42,000 nucleotides of DNA from Gammaproteobacteria bacterium (GTDB taxonomy: Bacteria > Pseudomonadota > Gammaproteobacteria > Steroidobacterales > Steroidobacteraceae), in NCBI GenBank assembly GCA_023265875.1, contig JAHFSF010000003.1, positions 1 through 42,000 of the forward strand, given 5' to 3'. Within the stretch, counting starts at the first letter, position 1, and each line of letters starts with the position of its first letter. Shown in pieces: positions 26,580 to 34,908 of the stretch. Under the pieces are notes generated by a model. The model did not search any database, was not told the origin of the DNA, and worked only from the letters and a program-made list of their open reading frames with translations. The translations under genes and the position numbers were made by a program.

Positions 26580-28078
26580 GTGGCCCGCCGCATTCTCTGG
26601 TCGAACAGCGTATCCGCCAGCGCCTCGATTTCCGCGCCGCGCGCAAGCGTGGCGCGCCAGCGCGCCGGCAGGGCCGCCGCGCCATAGTGCGCACCGGCAA
26701 GTTGCCCGACGATTGCCGCCGTCGTATCAGCGTCGCCGCCCAGGCCCGCCGCCGCCAGCAGGCAATCCCGCGGATTGCTGCCGCGCTCGAAGGCCCACAA
26801 CGCAGCCTGCAGCGCGGCGCTCGCGGCGTGCGTGCCGGTGAATATCGCCCGCGGTTTCTTGCCGCGCCATGAACCGGAGGCGATGTCCCGTATCCGCGGC
26901 TTCAGCGCGATCGAATCCCAGAGGCCCGGCCGCGGGCTGTAGAGCGGAGCCAGCAATTCGTCCCTGGCTGCGCCCCTGAGCGCCCCGGCAATCAGTCCCG
27001 CAAGGTAGCGCACGGCATCCACCGTCAGCGGCGCCTGGTGGGTGATGCGCGCGCAGTTGATCGCCGCCTCGACCGCCTGTCGCGTGTCTTCGCAGAAGAA
27101 AGCGACGGCCGGCCCGATCCGCGCCAGCGGTTCGGCGTCCGCATGCGCCGGGTCATGCGACCCCGCATAGGGATTGCCCGTCCACTGCGCGGTCGCGATC
27201 GCGCGGGCGGTGGCCATGCTCGCGCCGACGCAGGATCCGGTGCTCGACCAGTGTCCCTCCTGCCGCCATCGCTGGTAGCGCCGCAACTGGTCGGAGGCAT
27301 CGAATCCACCGCGCGCAACCAGGCTCTCGGCCAGGCACAGCGCCATCGCCGCCTTGTCGGCCCAGGCGCCGGCGGGAAGCGCGTGGGGGCCGCCACCGGC
27401 GAAATCATCGCGCGCGACGAACGTGCCAGCCCGCAGACCGCGCACCGCCTGGGCAAGCGCGTCGCCAGTCGCAAGGCCCAGCAACATTCCGCGAAACCGG
27501 TCGCGCATGTCCCCGGCCGGCGCCATCGCGGGCGGTGGCGCCGCAGCATGCGCCCGACCGGCGCGCCAGTCGCGCACGAAATCCGACTGCGCGGCGGTTT
27601 CGGGCACGGCCGGCCAGGAACGCGACCGCGCACTTTCCTGCCACAGTTCGTTCAGGCGCACCAATGCCGCGTCGCCGGACAGGCCGCCCTGCGCGAGCCA
27701 GCAACCGGCGACGAGATTCGTGCGGCCGATACCGGCACGGCAGTGCAGGTAGACGCGCCTGCCATTGGCCAGTGCCGCATCCAGCTGGTCCAGGATTCGT
27801 TCCATGTGGCCGGTCGACTCGGGCAAGCCGTGATCCTGGATCGGCATGCGCAGGTAGGTGACGGCACTGCCCGAGTCGGGCCGCGGCAGCAGCTTTTCGT
27901 ACTCTTCCACTTCCCCGGGTGCGGTCAGGTCCAGGAAGCAGTCGATGCCCGCATCGAGCAACTGGCGCAGCCGGTCGCGCGTCGCCTCGTCGCCGGGACC
28001 CGCGGGATACTCGCCTGCAAGGATGCGTCCCGGTTCCAGCCAGTAACTGTTCGGCAGTGGCCTCGGCAGTGGCGCCAC
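26576..28078 (-). CDS. Tyrosine/dual-specificity phosphatase fused to ADP-ribosylglycohydrolase-like domain
   Basis: This 500-residue protein has two enzyme-like domains. Residues about 10-175 are a dual-specificity/tyrosine phosphatase: the P-loop HCRAGIGRTN (Cys113, Arg119) is complete, and the likely general acid is the Asp in MPIQDHGLP. Residues 191-500 are an ADP-ribosylglycohydrolase (DraG/ARH) fold: RFRGMLLGLATGDALAQA at its start and GGDADTTAAIVGQLAG at its end. The first metal motif, normally W-T-D-D-T, reads WADKAAMAL, so one Asp and both Thr are lost, while the C-terminal D-x-D-T is kept. The second domain may be impaired or changed. GTG 28078 begins one base after the ttcA stop, and the end overlaps the ATP-grasp gene start. 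The longer upstream frame is a shadow of ttcA. Confidence 0.86.
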   Translation of the reverse strand: MAPLPRPLPNSYWLEPGRILAGEYPAGPGDEATRDRLRQLLDAGIDCFLDLTAPGEVEEYEKLLPRPDSGSAVTYLRMPIQDHGLPESTGHMERILDQLDAALANGRRVYLHCRAGIGRTNLVAGCWLAQGGLSGDAALVRLNELWQESARSRSWPAVPETAAQSDFVRDWRAGRAHAAAPPPAMAPAGDMRDRFRGMLLGLATGDALAQAVRGLRAGTFVARDDFAGGGPHALPAGAWADKAAMALCLAESLVARGGFDASDQLRRYQRWRQEGHWSSTGSCVGASMATARAIATAQWTGNPYAGSHDPAHADAEPLARIGPAVAFFCEDTRQAVEAAINCARITHQAPLTVDAVRYLAGLIAGALRGAARDELLAPLYSPRPGLWDSIALKPRIRDIASGSWRGKKPRAIFTGTHAASAALQAALWAFERGSNPRDCLLAAAGLGGDADTTAAIVGQLAGAHYGAAALPARWRATLARGAEIEALADTLFDQRMRRAT

Positions 28079-28079
28079 T

Positions 28080-28895
28080 TCAGCTACCGGGGCTGCCGGC
28101 CAATCGTTCGAGCGCGGCGAAATCGAAAGTGCGCACGTCAGCCAGCTGCGATGGTTCCACATTGCAGAGCGCCGTGAATATCGAGTCCACGCGCCCGGGA
28201 TGCTCGCGCTCCCAGTCGGCGAGCATCCGCCCGATGGCTTCGCGCTGCAGGTTCGGCTGTGAACCACAGAGCGTGCAGGGAATGATCGGGAATGCGCGCG
28301 CACGGGCATAGCGCGCGATTTCGCGCTCCGGCACGTAGCACAGCGGCCGGATCACGACATTGCTGCCGTCGTCGGACAGGAGCTTCGGCGGCATCGCCTT
28401 CAGGCGTCCGCCGTGGAACAGGTTCAGGAACAGCGTCTCGATGATGTCGTCGCGGTGGTGCCCCAGCGCAATCCGCGTGTAACCCCGTTCGCGGGCAAAC
28501 CGGTAGAGGGCGCCGCGGCGCAGCCTGCTGCACAAGCCGCATTGCGTGCGACCCTCGGGGATCACGCGGCGCACGACGCTGTAGGTGTCCTGCTCGATGA
28601 CGTGAAACGGAACCCCCATTCCATCGAGATATTCCGGCAGCACGCGCGCCGGGAAGCCCGGTTGTTTCTGGTCGAGGTTGACTGCGGCGAGTTCGAAGCG
28701 CACCGGTGCCGCGCGCTGCAGCGACAGCAGCATGTCGAGCAGCGTGTAGGAGTCCTTGCCGCCCGACAGGCAGACCATGACGCGGTCGCCGTCGCCGATC
28801 ATGTTGAAGTCCGCAATGGCCTTGCCGACCAGGCCGCGGAGCCTGGCGGCCAGGCGCCGGAAATTGGCCGAAGTTTCCCCGCGCAGCGGAATCAT
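28080..28895 (-). CDS. ttcA: tRNA 2-thiocytidine(32) synthetase TtcA
   Basis: This 271-residue protein adenylates and thiolates cytidine 32 of certain tRNAs. It has the PP-loop SGGKDS (residues 44-49), the first cysteine pair in [12 protein letters not shown] and the second in [13 protein letters not shown], which together hold the [4Fe-4S] cluster. [17 protein letters not shown] is the conserved central segment. Length and motifs fit the gammaproteobacterial TtcA group. It lies 9 bp after the M32 peptidase gene and is followed, after one base, by the phosphatase/ARH fusion, so it sits inside an operon. Cysteines and P-loop are all intact. Confidence 0.95.
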   Translation of the reverse strand: MIPLRGETSANFRRLAARLRGLVGKAIADFNMIGDGDRVMVCLSGGKDSYTLLDMLLSLQRAAPVRFELAAVNLDQKQPGFPARVLPEYLDGMGVPFHVIEQDTYSVVRRVIPEGRTQCGLCSRLRRGALYRFARERGYTRIALGHHRDDIIETLFLNLFHGGRLKAMPPKLLSDDGSNVVIRPLCYVPEREIARYARARAFPIIPCTLCGSQPNLQREAIGRMLADWEREHPGRVDSIFTALCNVEPSQLADVRTFDFAALERLAGSPGS

Positions 28896-28904
28896 GCGCC
28901 CATT

Positions 28905-30407
28905 CTAGTTTTCGGTGATGTACTTGCGCTCGAGATAGCGCAGGAACGGCGCCGCCGACAGCGGCCGGTCAGTCGCGTGCTGGACGAGCTGTGGCACACC
29001 GAGCTTGGCGCCCATCGAATGCACCCTTTCCCGCAGCCACGCGAGCAGCCCGCTGAACTGCCCGGCGGCGATCTCGGCCTCGACGCCCGGATGGTCTTCC
29101 CTGATCGCCTCCCATAGCTGCCCGGCGATGACCGCGCCGACGCCGTATGACGGGAAATGACCGAAGGACCCGAGGGCCCAGTGAATGTCCTGCAGGCAGC
29201 CTTCCACATCCGAGACCGGCACCAGGCCCAGGCGATCCGCGGACAGGTCGTTCCAGGCGGCACGCAGGTCGCGCACCGCCAGATCGCCTGAAAACATCCG
29301 CCGTTCCAGCTCATAGCGCAGGCCGATGTGGGTCTGGTAGGTCAGTTCGTCCGCATCCATGCGGTTAGGCCCGCGCGCCACGCGATTCAGGTGACGGTAG
29401 AGGTTCTCGTCGGACCATTCCGCGCCCGCCGCACCATAGTGCGTTTCGAGCAGGGGCCGCAGCCAGGTCACGAACGCCCGGCTGCGGCCAACGATCATTT
29501 CCAGCAGCAGGGACTGGCTTTCCTCCAGCGCCATGCCGCGATCCTGGCCGACTGGCTGGTCTACCCATTCGGCCGGCAGGCCCAAGTCGTACAGCGCCTG
29601 GCCGGTTTCATGCAGCGCGCCGAGCAGGCCCTGCAATGGCTCCTTCAGCCGGAATTTTGCCGTGACGCGGATGTCGCCCGGTACGCCTTCGGTGAACGGA
29701 TGATCGCTCTCGTCGAAACGACCCCGGTCAAAAGGAAACCCGAGAGCCTTCATGACATCGAGGCAAAGTCCACGCTGGCGACTGGCCGAGAAACGCCCGT
29801 CGATCGTAGCCGCGGGCTTGTGGGCCTGCAGTTCGATCGCCTCAGTGACAAGTTCGGGGAGCCGTTGCGACAATTGTCCAAAGATCGCGTCGATATCCCT
29901 GGAAAGCAGCCCTGGCGTGAACTCATCGGCCAGGGCATCCCAGGGATCCAGTCCGAATCGCTGGGCCAGCAACTCGGCCTTGCTGCGCGCCAGCTTGACG
30001 ACCTCTTCCAGTTGCGGTGCGAGCACGCCGAAATCATTCTGTTCGCGCGCTTCGCGCCAGCGCACCTCGGCGCGCGCCACGGCCTTCGCGATGCGCGCGA
30101 CGAGCGATGGTGGCGTCGCAATCGCATGGTCCTGGAGCCGGCGCATTTCGCGCAGGTTGGCGCTCTGCCAGTCGGCCAGCGCGCGGGCATTGGCGTCGGC
30201 GCGGTCGAGCAGGCGCGAGATGCGCGGTGACACCAGCAGCGTATGGCACTCGATCTGCAGCGCGGCCAGCTGGTCGCCGCGGACGTCGGCGCTGCCGCGC
30301 GGCATCGTGACGGCCGCGTCCCAGCGCAGCAGCGCCAGCACCCCGCGAAATGCGTGCAGGCGCCGGAACTCCTGTTCGAGCTGCTGATAGGGCGTCGCCG
30401 TCGCCAT
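28905..30407 (-). CDS. M32 family (Taq-type) carboxypeptidase with altered zinc site
   Basis: This 500-residue protein has the length and motifs of M32 metallocarboxypeptidases: HPF in DHPFTEG, D-x-R-x-T in GDIRVTAKF, and G-x-x-Q-D-x-H-W in GCLQDIHWALG. The zinc motif, normally HEXXH, reads HETGQ (266-270): the second His ligand is Gln270. In the third-ligand segment, usually HESQS, the sequence is EESQS (295-299), so the ligand Glu296 stays but His is replaced. The enzyme may use a changed metal site, have low activity, or be a binding protein. The ATG at 30407 has GAGGAG about eight bases upstream; the 52-codon extension to 30563 would begin inside the promoter region. It is the first gene of the operon with ttcA, the phosphatase/ARH fusion and the ATP-grasp ligase. 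Confidence 0.9.
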   Translation of the reverse strand: MATATPYQQLEQEFRRLHAFRGVLALLRWDAAVTMPRGSADVRGDQLAALQIECHTLLVSPRISRLLDRADANARALADWQSANLREMRRLQDHAIATPPSLVARIAKAVARAEVRWREAREQNDFGVLAPQLEEVVKLARSKAELLAQRFGLDPWDALADEFTPGLLSRDIDAIFGQLSQRLPELVTEAIELQAHKPAATIDGRFSASRQRGLCLDVMKALGFPFDRGRFDESDHPFTEGVPGDIRVTAKFRLKEPLQGLLGALHETGQALYDLGLPAEWVDQPVGQDRGMALEESQSLLLEMIVGRSRAFVTWLRPLLETHYGAAGAEWSDENLYRHLNRVARGPNRMDADELTYQTHIGLRYELERRMFSGDLAVRDLRAAWNDLSADRLGLVPVSDVEGCLQDIHWALGSFGHFPSYGVGAVIAGQLWEAIREDHPGVEAEIAAGQFSGLLAWLRERVHSMGAKLGVPQLVQHATDRPLSAAPFLRYLERKYITEN

Positions 30408-30557
30408 TCCCGGACTCCTCCGCCCACGGGCCGGCGCCGGGAAATGCCGGCCAGGCCCCCGGCTCGGGCCGGGTTCGGGCATCCTCGATCGGGCGACCTG
30501 CGGCTGGATGACAGCCCCGGCCTCTCGAGCTGCGCCCGCAGGAACTGCGGGGCGGTT

Positions 30558-30574
30558 ATTCACTGTGAATTCTA
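30558..30574 (-). promoter_or_regulatory. Possible promoter and operator of the M32-ttcA operon
   Basis: On the minus strand TAGAAT (30569-30574) matches five of six bases of a -10 box. It overlaps a perfect 13-base palindrome ATTCAC-T-GTGAAT (30558-30570), where a repressor could bind. No good -35 is seen at normal spacing. The remaining gap (30408-30617) between the M32 and RND genes holds GC-rich sequence with no gene. Confidence 0.35.
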
Positions 30575-30617
30575 CCAGCCGGGGTTGCCGGCGCCCTGCG
30601 GCAATGGCACTATCTTC

Positions 30618-33600
30618 TTATTTTTCAGAAGCTTGAGATGAACCGTCGTGGCTTGACACCGGCGCCGGCGCCCCCGCCCGCAGCCGCTCGATCAGCCCCG
30701 CCAGATAGTGCGGCGAACGGTGCTCCCCTGCGAGCAGCGAATACACCGCCGGCACGGCGAACAGCGTCAGCAGCACGGCAATCGTCGTCCCGAAGAACAC
30801 GACGACCCCGATCGGCTCGCGCTGTTCCGACCCCGCGCCGGTCGCGAGCAGGAATGGTAGCGACCCGAATGCGGTGCAGAGGCTCGTCATCAGGACCGGG
30901 CGCAACCGGATCGTTGCCGCCCGCGTGACGGCCTCGACCCGCCCGAGGCCCTGGTCGCGCAACTGGTTGGCGAACTCGACGATCAGCACGCCGTTCTTCG
31001 CGGCAATCCCGATCAGCATGACCATCGCGATCTGGCTGAAGATGTTGAGTGACATCGGGCTTCCCGCCAGCCGGAACAGCGCGAGTCCCGTGACGGCACC
31101 GATCATGGCGAGCGGCACGGTCGTCATGATGACGGCCGGTTGCTTGAAGCTTTCGAACAGCGCAGCGAGCACCAGGAACACGACCGCGATCGCGAATACG
31201 AAGGTGGATCCGAACTGGCCCTGGGTGCGCTGGTACTCGCGTGATTCGCCATCGAAGGACAGGCGCGCTGCGGGCGGAAGTTCCGCCCGCACGAGCTCCT
31301 GGAAGTAGTCCACCGCCTCACCCATGGTGTAGCTCGGCGCGAGTCCGGCACTGATCGTGATGGAGCGCATGCGATCGAAGCGATTCAGCTGCATCGCTCC
31401 GGACGTCTCCGTCAGTTCCACCAGGTTCGACAGTGGCACGAGTTCGCCGCTGCGATCCGAACGGACGTAGAGATTCTGCAGGTCGGAGGGCACCACCCGG
31501 TCCCGCGCCTGGCCCTGCAGGATCACCTTGTACTCCCGGCCTCGATCCACGTAGGTCGTGACCACGCGCGATCCGAGCACCGTCTCCAGCGTGCGGCCGA
31601 CCGATTCCAGCGAAATGCCGAGTTCCGCGGCGCGGTCGCGGTCCACCGCCACGTCGATCTGCGGCTTGCGCTCGCGGAAGTTCGTTTCCACGCCCGTCAA
31701 CCCCGGATTCTGCTGGGCGAGATCCAGCAAGTGGTCGCTCCAGCCGGCCAGCGTCCGGTAATCAGGGCCGCCGATGACGACCTGCACCGGCCGGCCGAAA
31801 CCACGCGTGCTCAGGCCCTGCAGCGTGTAGATGCGGGCACGAACGCCAGGCAGCTCCTCGAACTGCGCGGTCAGGGATGCGGCAACCTCCATGGCGCTAC
31901 GCTCGCGATCGCGCCAGTCCTCGAGCAGGATGAATCCGCGGATCTCGTTGACCTCGGTCGTGCCGGTGGCGCCGCCGCTGCCAATCCGCATGATGAAGCG
32001 GCGGATGTCACCGTACCGCTGCTTCTCGCGGAACAGGATCTGCTCCGCCTCCAGCAGTTGCCGTTCTGTGTACTCGAGGCTTGCGCCTTCGGGAGCGTCA
32101 AGCTCGATGCGCACGAAGCCGAGGTCCCCCTGGGGCGCAAATTCGCGGGGCAGCGTACCGAGGGCGAGGCCAGCGAGGCCCACGAGCGCCAGCGTGCCGC
32201 CGATGATCAGCCATGGCCGGCCGAGCAGGATCCTCAGGCGGCGCTCGTACGACTGCGAAAGCAGGTGAAAGAAGCGGTCCAGTCGCCGCGCGAACGCGCC
32301 GCGCTGTTGTCCCTGCCGGAACAGTCGCGACGTCATTACCGGCGTCAACGTCAGCGCCACCAGCGCCGAGAACAGCACGGCCGACGCCAGCGTGAGGCCA
32401 AATTCGCGGAACAGGCGGCCGATGGCGCCAGGCAGGAACGAGATCGGCACGAATACCGAGATCAGCACCAGCGTGGTCGCGATGACGGCGAAGCCGATCT
32501 CGCGGCTGCCGTCGATCGCGGCCAGCAGCGGCGGCTGCCCCTGCTCGACGCGGCGGAAGATGTTCTCGAGCACGACGATTGCGTCGTCCACCACCAGGCC
32601 GATCGCCAGCACCAGGCCGAGCAGCGTCAGCACGTTGATCGAGTAGCCCATGACATCCATGAACATGAAGGTCGCAACGATCGAGATCGGGATGGTCACG
32701 GCCGGCACCAGCGTCGCCCGCACATTGCCGAGGAACAGGAAGATGATGAGCAGGACCACCGACATCGAAATGCCGAGCGCAATCACGACCTCGCGCAGCG
32801 ATGCGTTGATGGAATCGGCGCGGTCGATATTGATGGTCAGCGACATGCCCGCGGGCAGCCCGGGCCGGATTCGCTCCAGCGCCCGGTAGATCTGCTTCGC
32901 GACCTCGAGCGTATTTGCCTTCGACATCTGCTCGATGCCGAGGCTGACCCCGGGCAGGCCCATCGTACGGGACACGCTGCGCTCGTTCTCCGCGCCGAGT
33001 TCGACCCGCGCGACGTCGCCGAGCCGGACCAGGTAACCGTCCGGGCCGCGCCCGATCGACAGGCGACGGAAATCCTCGACCCGTGAAAGGCCGGTGTCCG
33101 TGCGCAATGCGAATTCGCGCTCGCTGGACTCGAGGCGACCTGCCGGCAGTTCGACATTCTCGCGCCGCAGTGAATCCTCGATGTCGGCGACCGTCAGCGC
33201 CCGCGCAGCCAGCGCCTGGCGGTCGATCCAGATCCGCACCGCCTGCCTGCGTGCACCGTTGATGGTGACCCGCGAGACACCGGGCGTAGCCGACAACTGG
33301 TCGATCAGCACCCGCTCGGCATAGTCGGTCAGTTCCAGCACCGACATGCGGTCACTGGACAGGTTGAGGTAAATGACCGCTTCGCCGATGGCCTCGGCCT
33401 TCTGGATTTCGGGCGGATCCGCCTCCTCCGGCAGTTCGTCGACGACGCGGCCGACGCGGTCGCGGATGTCGTTCGCGGCTCCGTCGACGTCCCGGTCAGA
33501 GCTGAACTCGACACTGATCGCCGAGTGACCGTCGCGCGAACTGGAACGCAGCGTTTCAATACCCTCGAGGCCCGCGATGCGATCTTCGATCACCTGCGTG

Positions 33601-33788
33601 ATCTTGTTCTCGACGATGGCAGCGCCAGCCCCGAGGTAATTGGTCTCGATCGACACGAATACCGGTTCCACCTCGGGGTATTCGCGGACGGCAAGTCGGG
33701 TCAGCGACACCAGGCCCAGGATCACCAGCAGCAGGCTGATGACCGTCGCAAACACCGGCCGCTTGATCGAGAGTTCCGAAAGCTTCAT
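30618..33788 (-). CDS. RND efflux transporter, HAE1/AcrB-MexB type
   Basis: This 1056-residue inner-membrane pump has the AcrB layout: helix 1 at the N-terminus (SIKRPVFATVISLLLVILGL), two large periplasmic loops and 12 helices. The proton-relay aspartates are in helix 4 (IGLVVDDAIVVLENIFRR). The later helices include VFLVLAALFESFKQPA and LIGIAAKNGVLIVEFANQL, both family signatures. It should export hydrophobic or amphipathic compounds with the membrane fusion protein encoded just upstream (12-bp gap). No TolC-like outer-membrane gene is in the window, so an unlinked one is probably used. Substrates cannot be predicted. Confidence 0.95.
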   Translation of the reverse strand: MKLSELSIKRPVFATVISLLLVILGLVSLTRLAVREYPEVEPVFVSIETNYLGAGAAIVENKITQVIEDRIAGLEGIETLRSSSRDGHSAISVEFSSDRDVDGAANDIRDRVGRVVDELPEEADPPEIQKAEAIGEAVIYLNLSSDRMSVLELTDYAERVLIDQLSATPGVSRVTINGARRQAVRIWIDRQALAARALTVADIEDSLRRENVELPAGRLESSEREFALRTDTGLSRVEDFRRLSIGRGPDGYLVRLGDVARVELGAENERSVSRTMGLPGVSLGIEQMSKANTLEVAKQIYRALERIRPGLPAGMSLTINIDRADSINASLREVVIALGISMSVVLLIIFLFLGNVRATLVPAVTIPISIVATFMFMDVMGYSINVLTLLGLVLAIGLVVDDAIVVLENIFRRVEQGQPPLLAAIDGSREIGFAVIATTLVLISVFVPISFLPGAIGRLFREFGLTLASAVLFSALVALTLTPVMTSRLFRQGQQRGAFARRLDRFFHLLSQSYERRLRILLGRPWLIIGGTLALVGLAGLALGTLPREFAPQGDLGFVRIELDAPEGASLEYTERQLLEAEQILFREKQRYGDIRRFIMRIGSGGATGTTEVNEIRGFILLEDWRDRERSAMEVAASLTAQFEELPGVRARIYTLQGLSTRGFGRPVQVVIGGPDYRTLAGWSDHLLDLAQQNPGLTGVETNFRERKPQIDVAVDRDRAAELGISLESVGRTLETVLGSRVVTTYVDRGREYKVILQGQARDRVVPSDLQNLYVRSDRSGELVPLSNLVELTETSGAMQLNRFDRMRSITISAGLAPSYTMGEAVDYFQELVRAELPPAARLSFDGESREYQRTQGQFGSTFVFAIAVVFLVLAALFESFKQPAVIMTTVPLAMIGAVTGLALFRLAGSPMSLNIFSQIAMVMLIGIAAKNGVLIVEFANQLRDQGLGRVEAVTRAATIRLRPVLMTSLCTAFGSLPFLLATGAGSEQREPIGVVVFFGTTIAVLLTLFAVPAVYSLLAGEHRSPHYLAGLIERLRAGAPAPVSSHDGSSQASEK

Positions 33789-33800
33789 CGGACGGGCCGG

Positions 33801-34865
33801 CTATTCCGCCGCGGCGGGCGCGGGTTTCAGCTCGTGGACGGAGCTGCCGTCGCGTATTTTCTGCGTGCCTTCGATGACGACGCGCTCGCCGGCCGCGACG
33901 CCGGCCAGTATTTCGACTTCACCTGGGCTGCGCCGGCCGATCGTGACGGTGCGGCGCAGCACGCGCCCGTCTGCGACGACAAATACGTAGACCGCGCCGC
34001 GCTCCGGCACCAGCGCCTGCTCCGGCACGACCAGGCCCGGCAGCGGCGCACGGCTGACGATCACGGTCAGGAACATGCCGGGCCGCAGGAGTCCTTCCGG
34101 ATTCGGCAGCCGGGCGCGCACCCGGATCGAGCGCGTGACCGGATCGACGCGGGAATCCACCGACTCCACGGCACCGTCGAACGATTCGTCCGGATAGGCA
34201 ATGCTCTTCGCGGCGACGGAGAGGCCTGGCTTCAGGATCGCGAGGAACGCTTCAGGCACGTCGAAGTCGAGCTTCATCGTGCGCGTGTCGTCGAGGGTGG
34301 TAATGACGGTCCCGGGGCTGACCAGGGCGCCGACGCTGACACGCCGCAGCCCCACCCTGCCGTCGAATGGCGCGCGTATCACGGTATCGGCGACGCGTGC
34401 CGCCGCCGCCGCGACTCGCGCCTCATTGCCTTTCAGCGTCGCTTCGATCTGCTCGAGCTGGGACTGCGAAACGGCCTGCTGCGTGAACAGACCGCGGCTG
34501 CGCTCGTAGGCGCTCCTGCTCTCGGCCAGTGCCGCCTCGGCCGCGGCAAGATCCGCCCGGTTCTGCGCACCGTCCAGTTCGATGAGCACTTCGCCACGGC
34601 GCACCCACTGGCCCTCGCCGAAGCGCACCGCGACCACCTTGTTCCCGGCCTTTGACGTGATATCGACCGCCTCGCTCGCATGCGCCGTGCCGAGCGCTTC
34701 CACCTGCACCGCAATCGGTTTCTGCTGCACCGGCACGGCGACGACCGCGACGGATTCCGGCCCGGCGCCGCTCCCGGCGGCATTGTTTGGCGCCTTCGCG
34801 CCGCAAGCCGCGGCCAGGCCGGTTGCCGCCAGGATCAGGGCGGTTCGTTGTAATGAGTGCCGCAT
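33801..34865 (-). CDS. RND efflux membrane fusion protein (HlyD/AcrA family) lipoprotein
   Basis: This 354-residue periplasmic adaptor has a lipoprotein signal (ALILAATGLAAACGAK, lipobox LAAAC). The order is the usual one for MFPs: first lipoyl half (AVDITSKAGNKVVAVRFGEG), alpha-helical hairpin (about residues 100-150, Ala/Glu-rich), second lipoyl half (VIRAPFDGRVGLRRVSVGA), beta-barrel and membrane-proximal part (VEILAGVAAGERVVIEGTQK). It links the RND pump encoded next to an outer-membrane channel. ATG 34865 is chosen because it begins the signal peptide; the frame continues upstream as a shadow of phaC. It lies 43 bp after phaC on the same strand and may be partly cotranscribed with the PHA synthase genes. 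Confidence 0.94.
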   Translation of the reverse strand: MRHSLQRTALILAATGLAAACGAKAPNNAAGSGAGPESVAVVAVPVQQKPIAVQVEALGTAHASEAVDITSKAGNKVVAVRFGEGQWVRRGEVLIELDGAQNRADLAAAEAALAESRSAYERSRGLFTQQAVSQSQLEQIEATLKGNEARVAAAAARVADTVIRAPFDGRVGLRRVSVGALVSPGTVITTLDDTRTMKLDFDVPEAFLAILKPGLSVAAKSIAYPDESFDGAVESVDSRVDPVTRSIRVRARLPNPEGLLRPGMFLTVIVSRAPLPGLVVPEQALVPERGAVYVFVVADGRVLRRTVTIGRRSPGEVEILAGVAAGERVVIEGTQKIRDGSSVHELKPAPAAAE

Positions 34866-34908
34866 GATGTTCTTGCCGATGCTAACCGATGGCCGGCCCG
34901 GCCGCCCG

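Noticed and set aside
30577-30608. Hairpin TTGCCG/CGGCAA as a terminator of the RND gene
   Set aside because: No T-run follows on the minus strand, so it does not qualify as an intrinsic terminator.
31731-33086. Plus-strand frame of 451 codons inside the RND pump
   Set aside because: Gln/Arg/Asp-rich shadow of the RND gene with no start signal.
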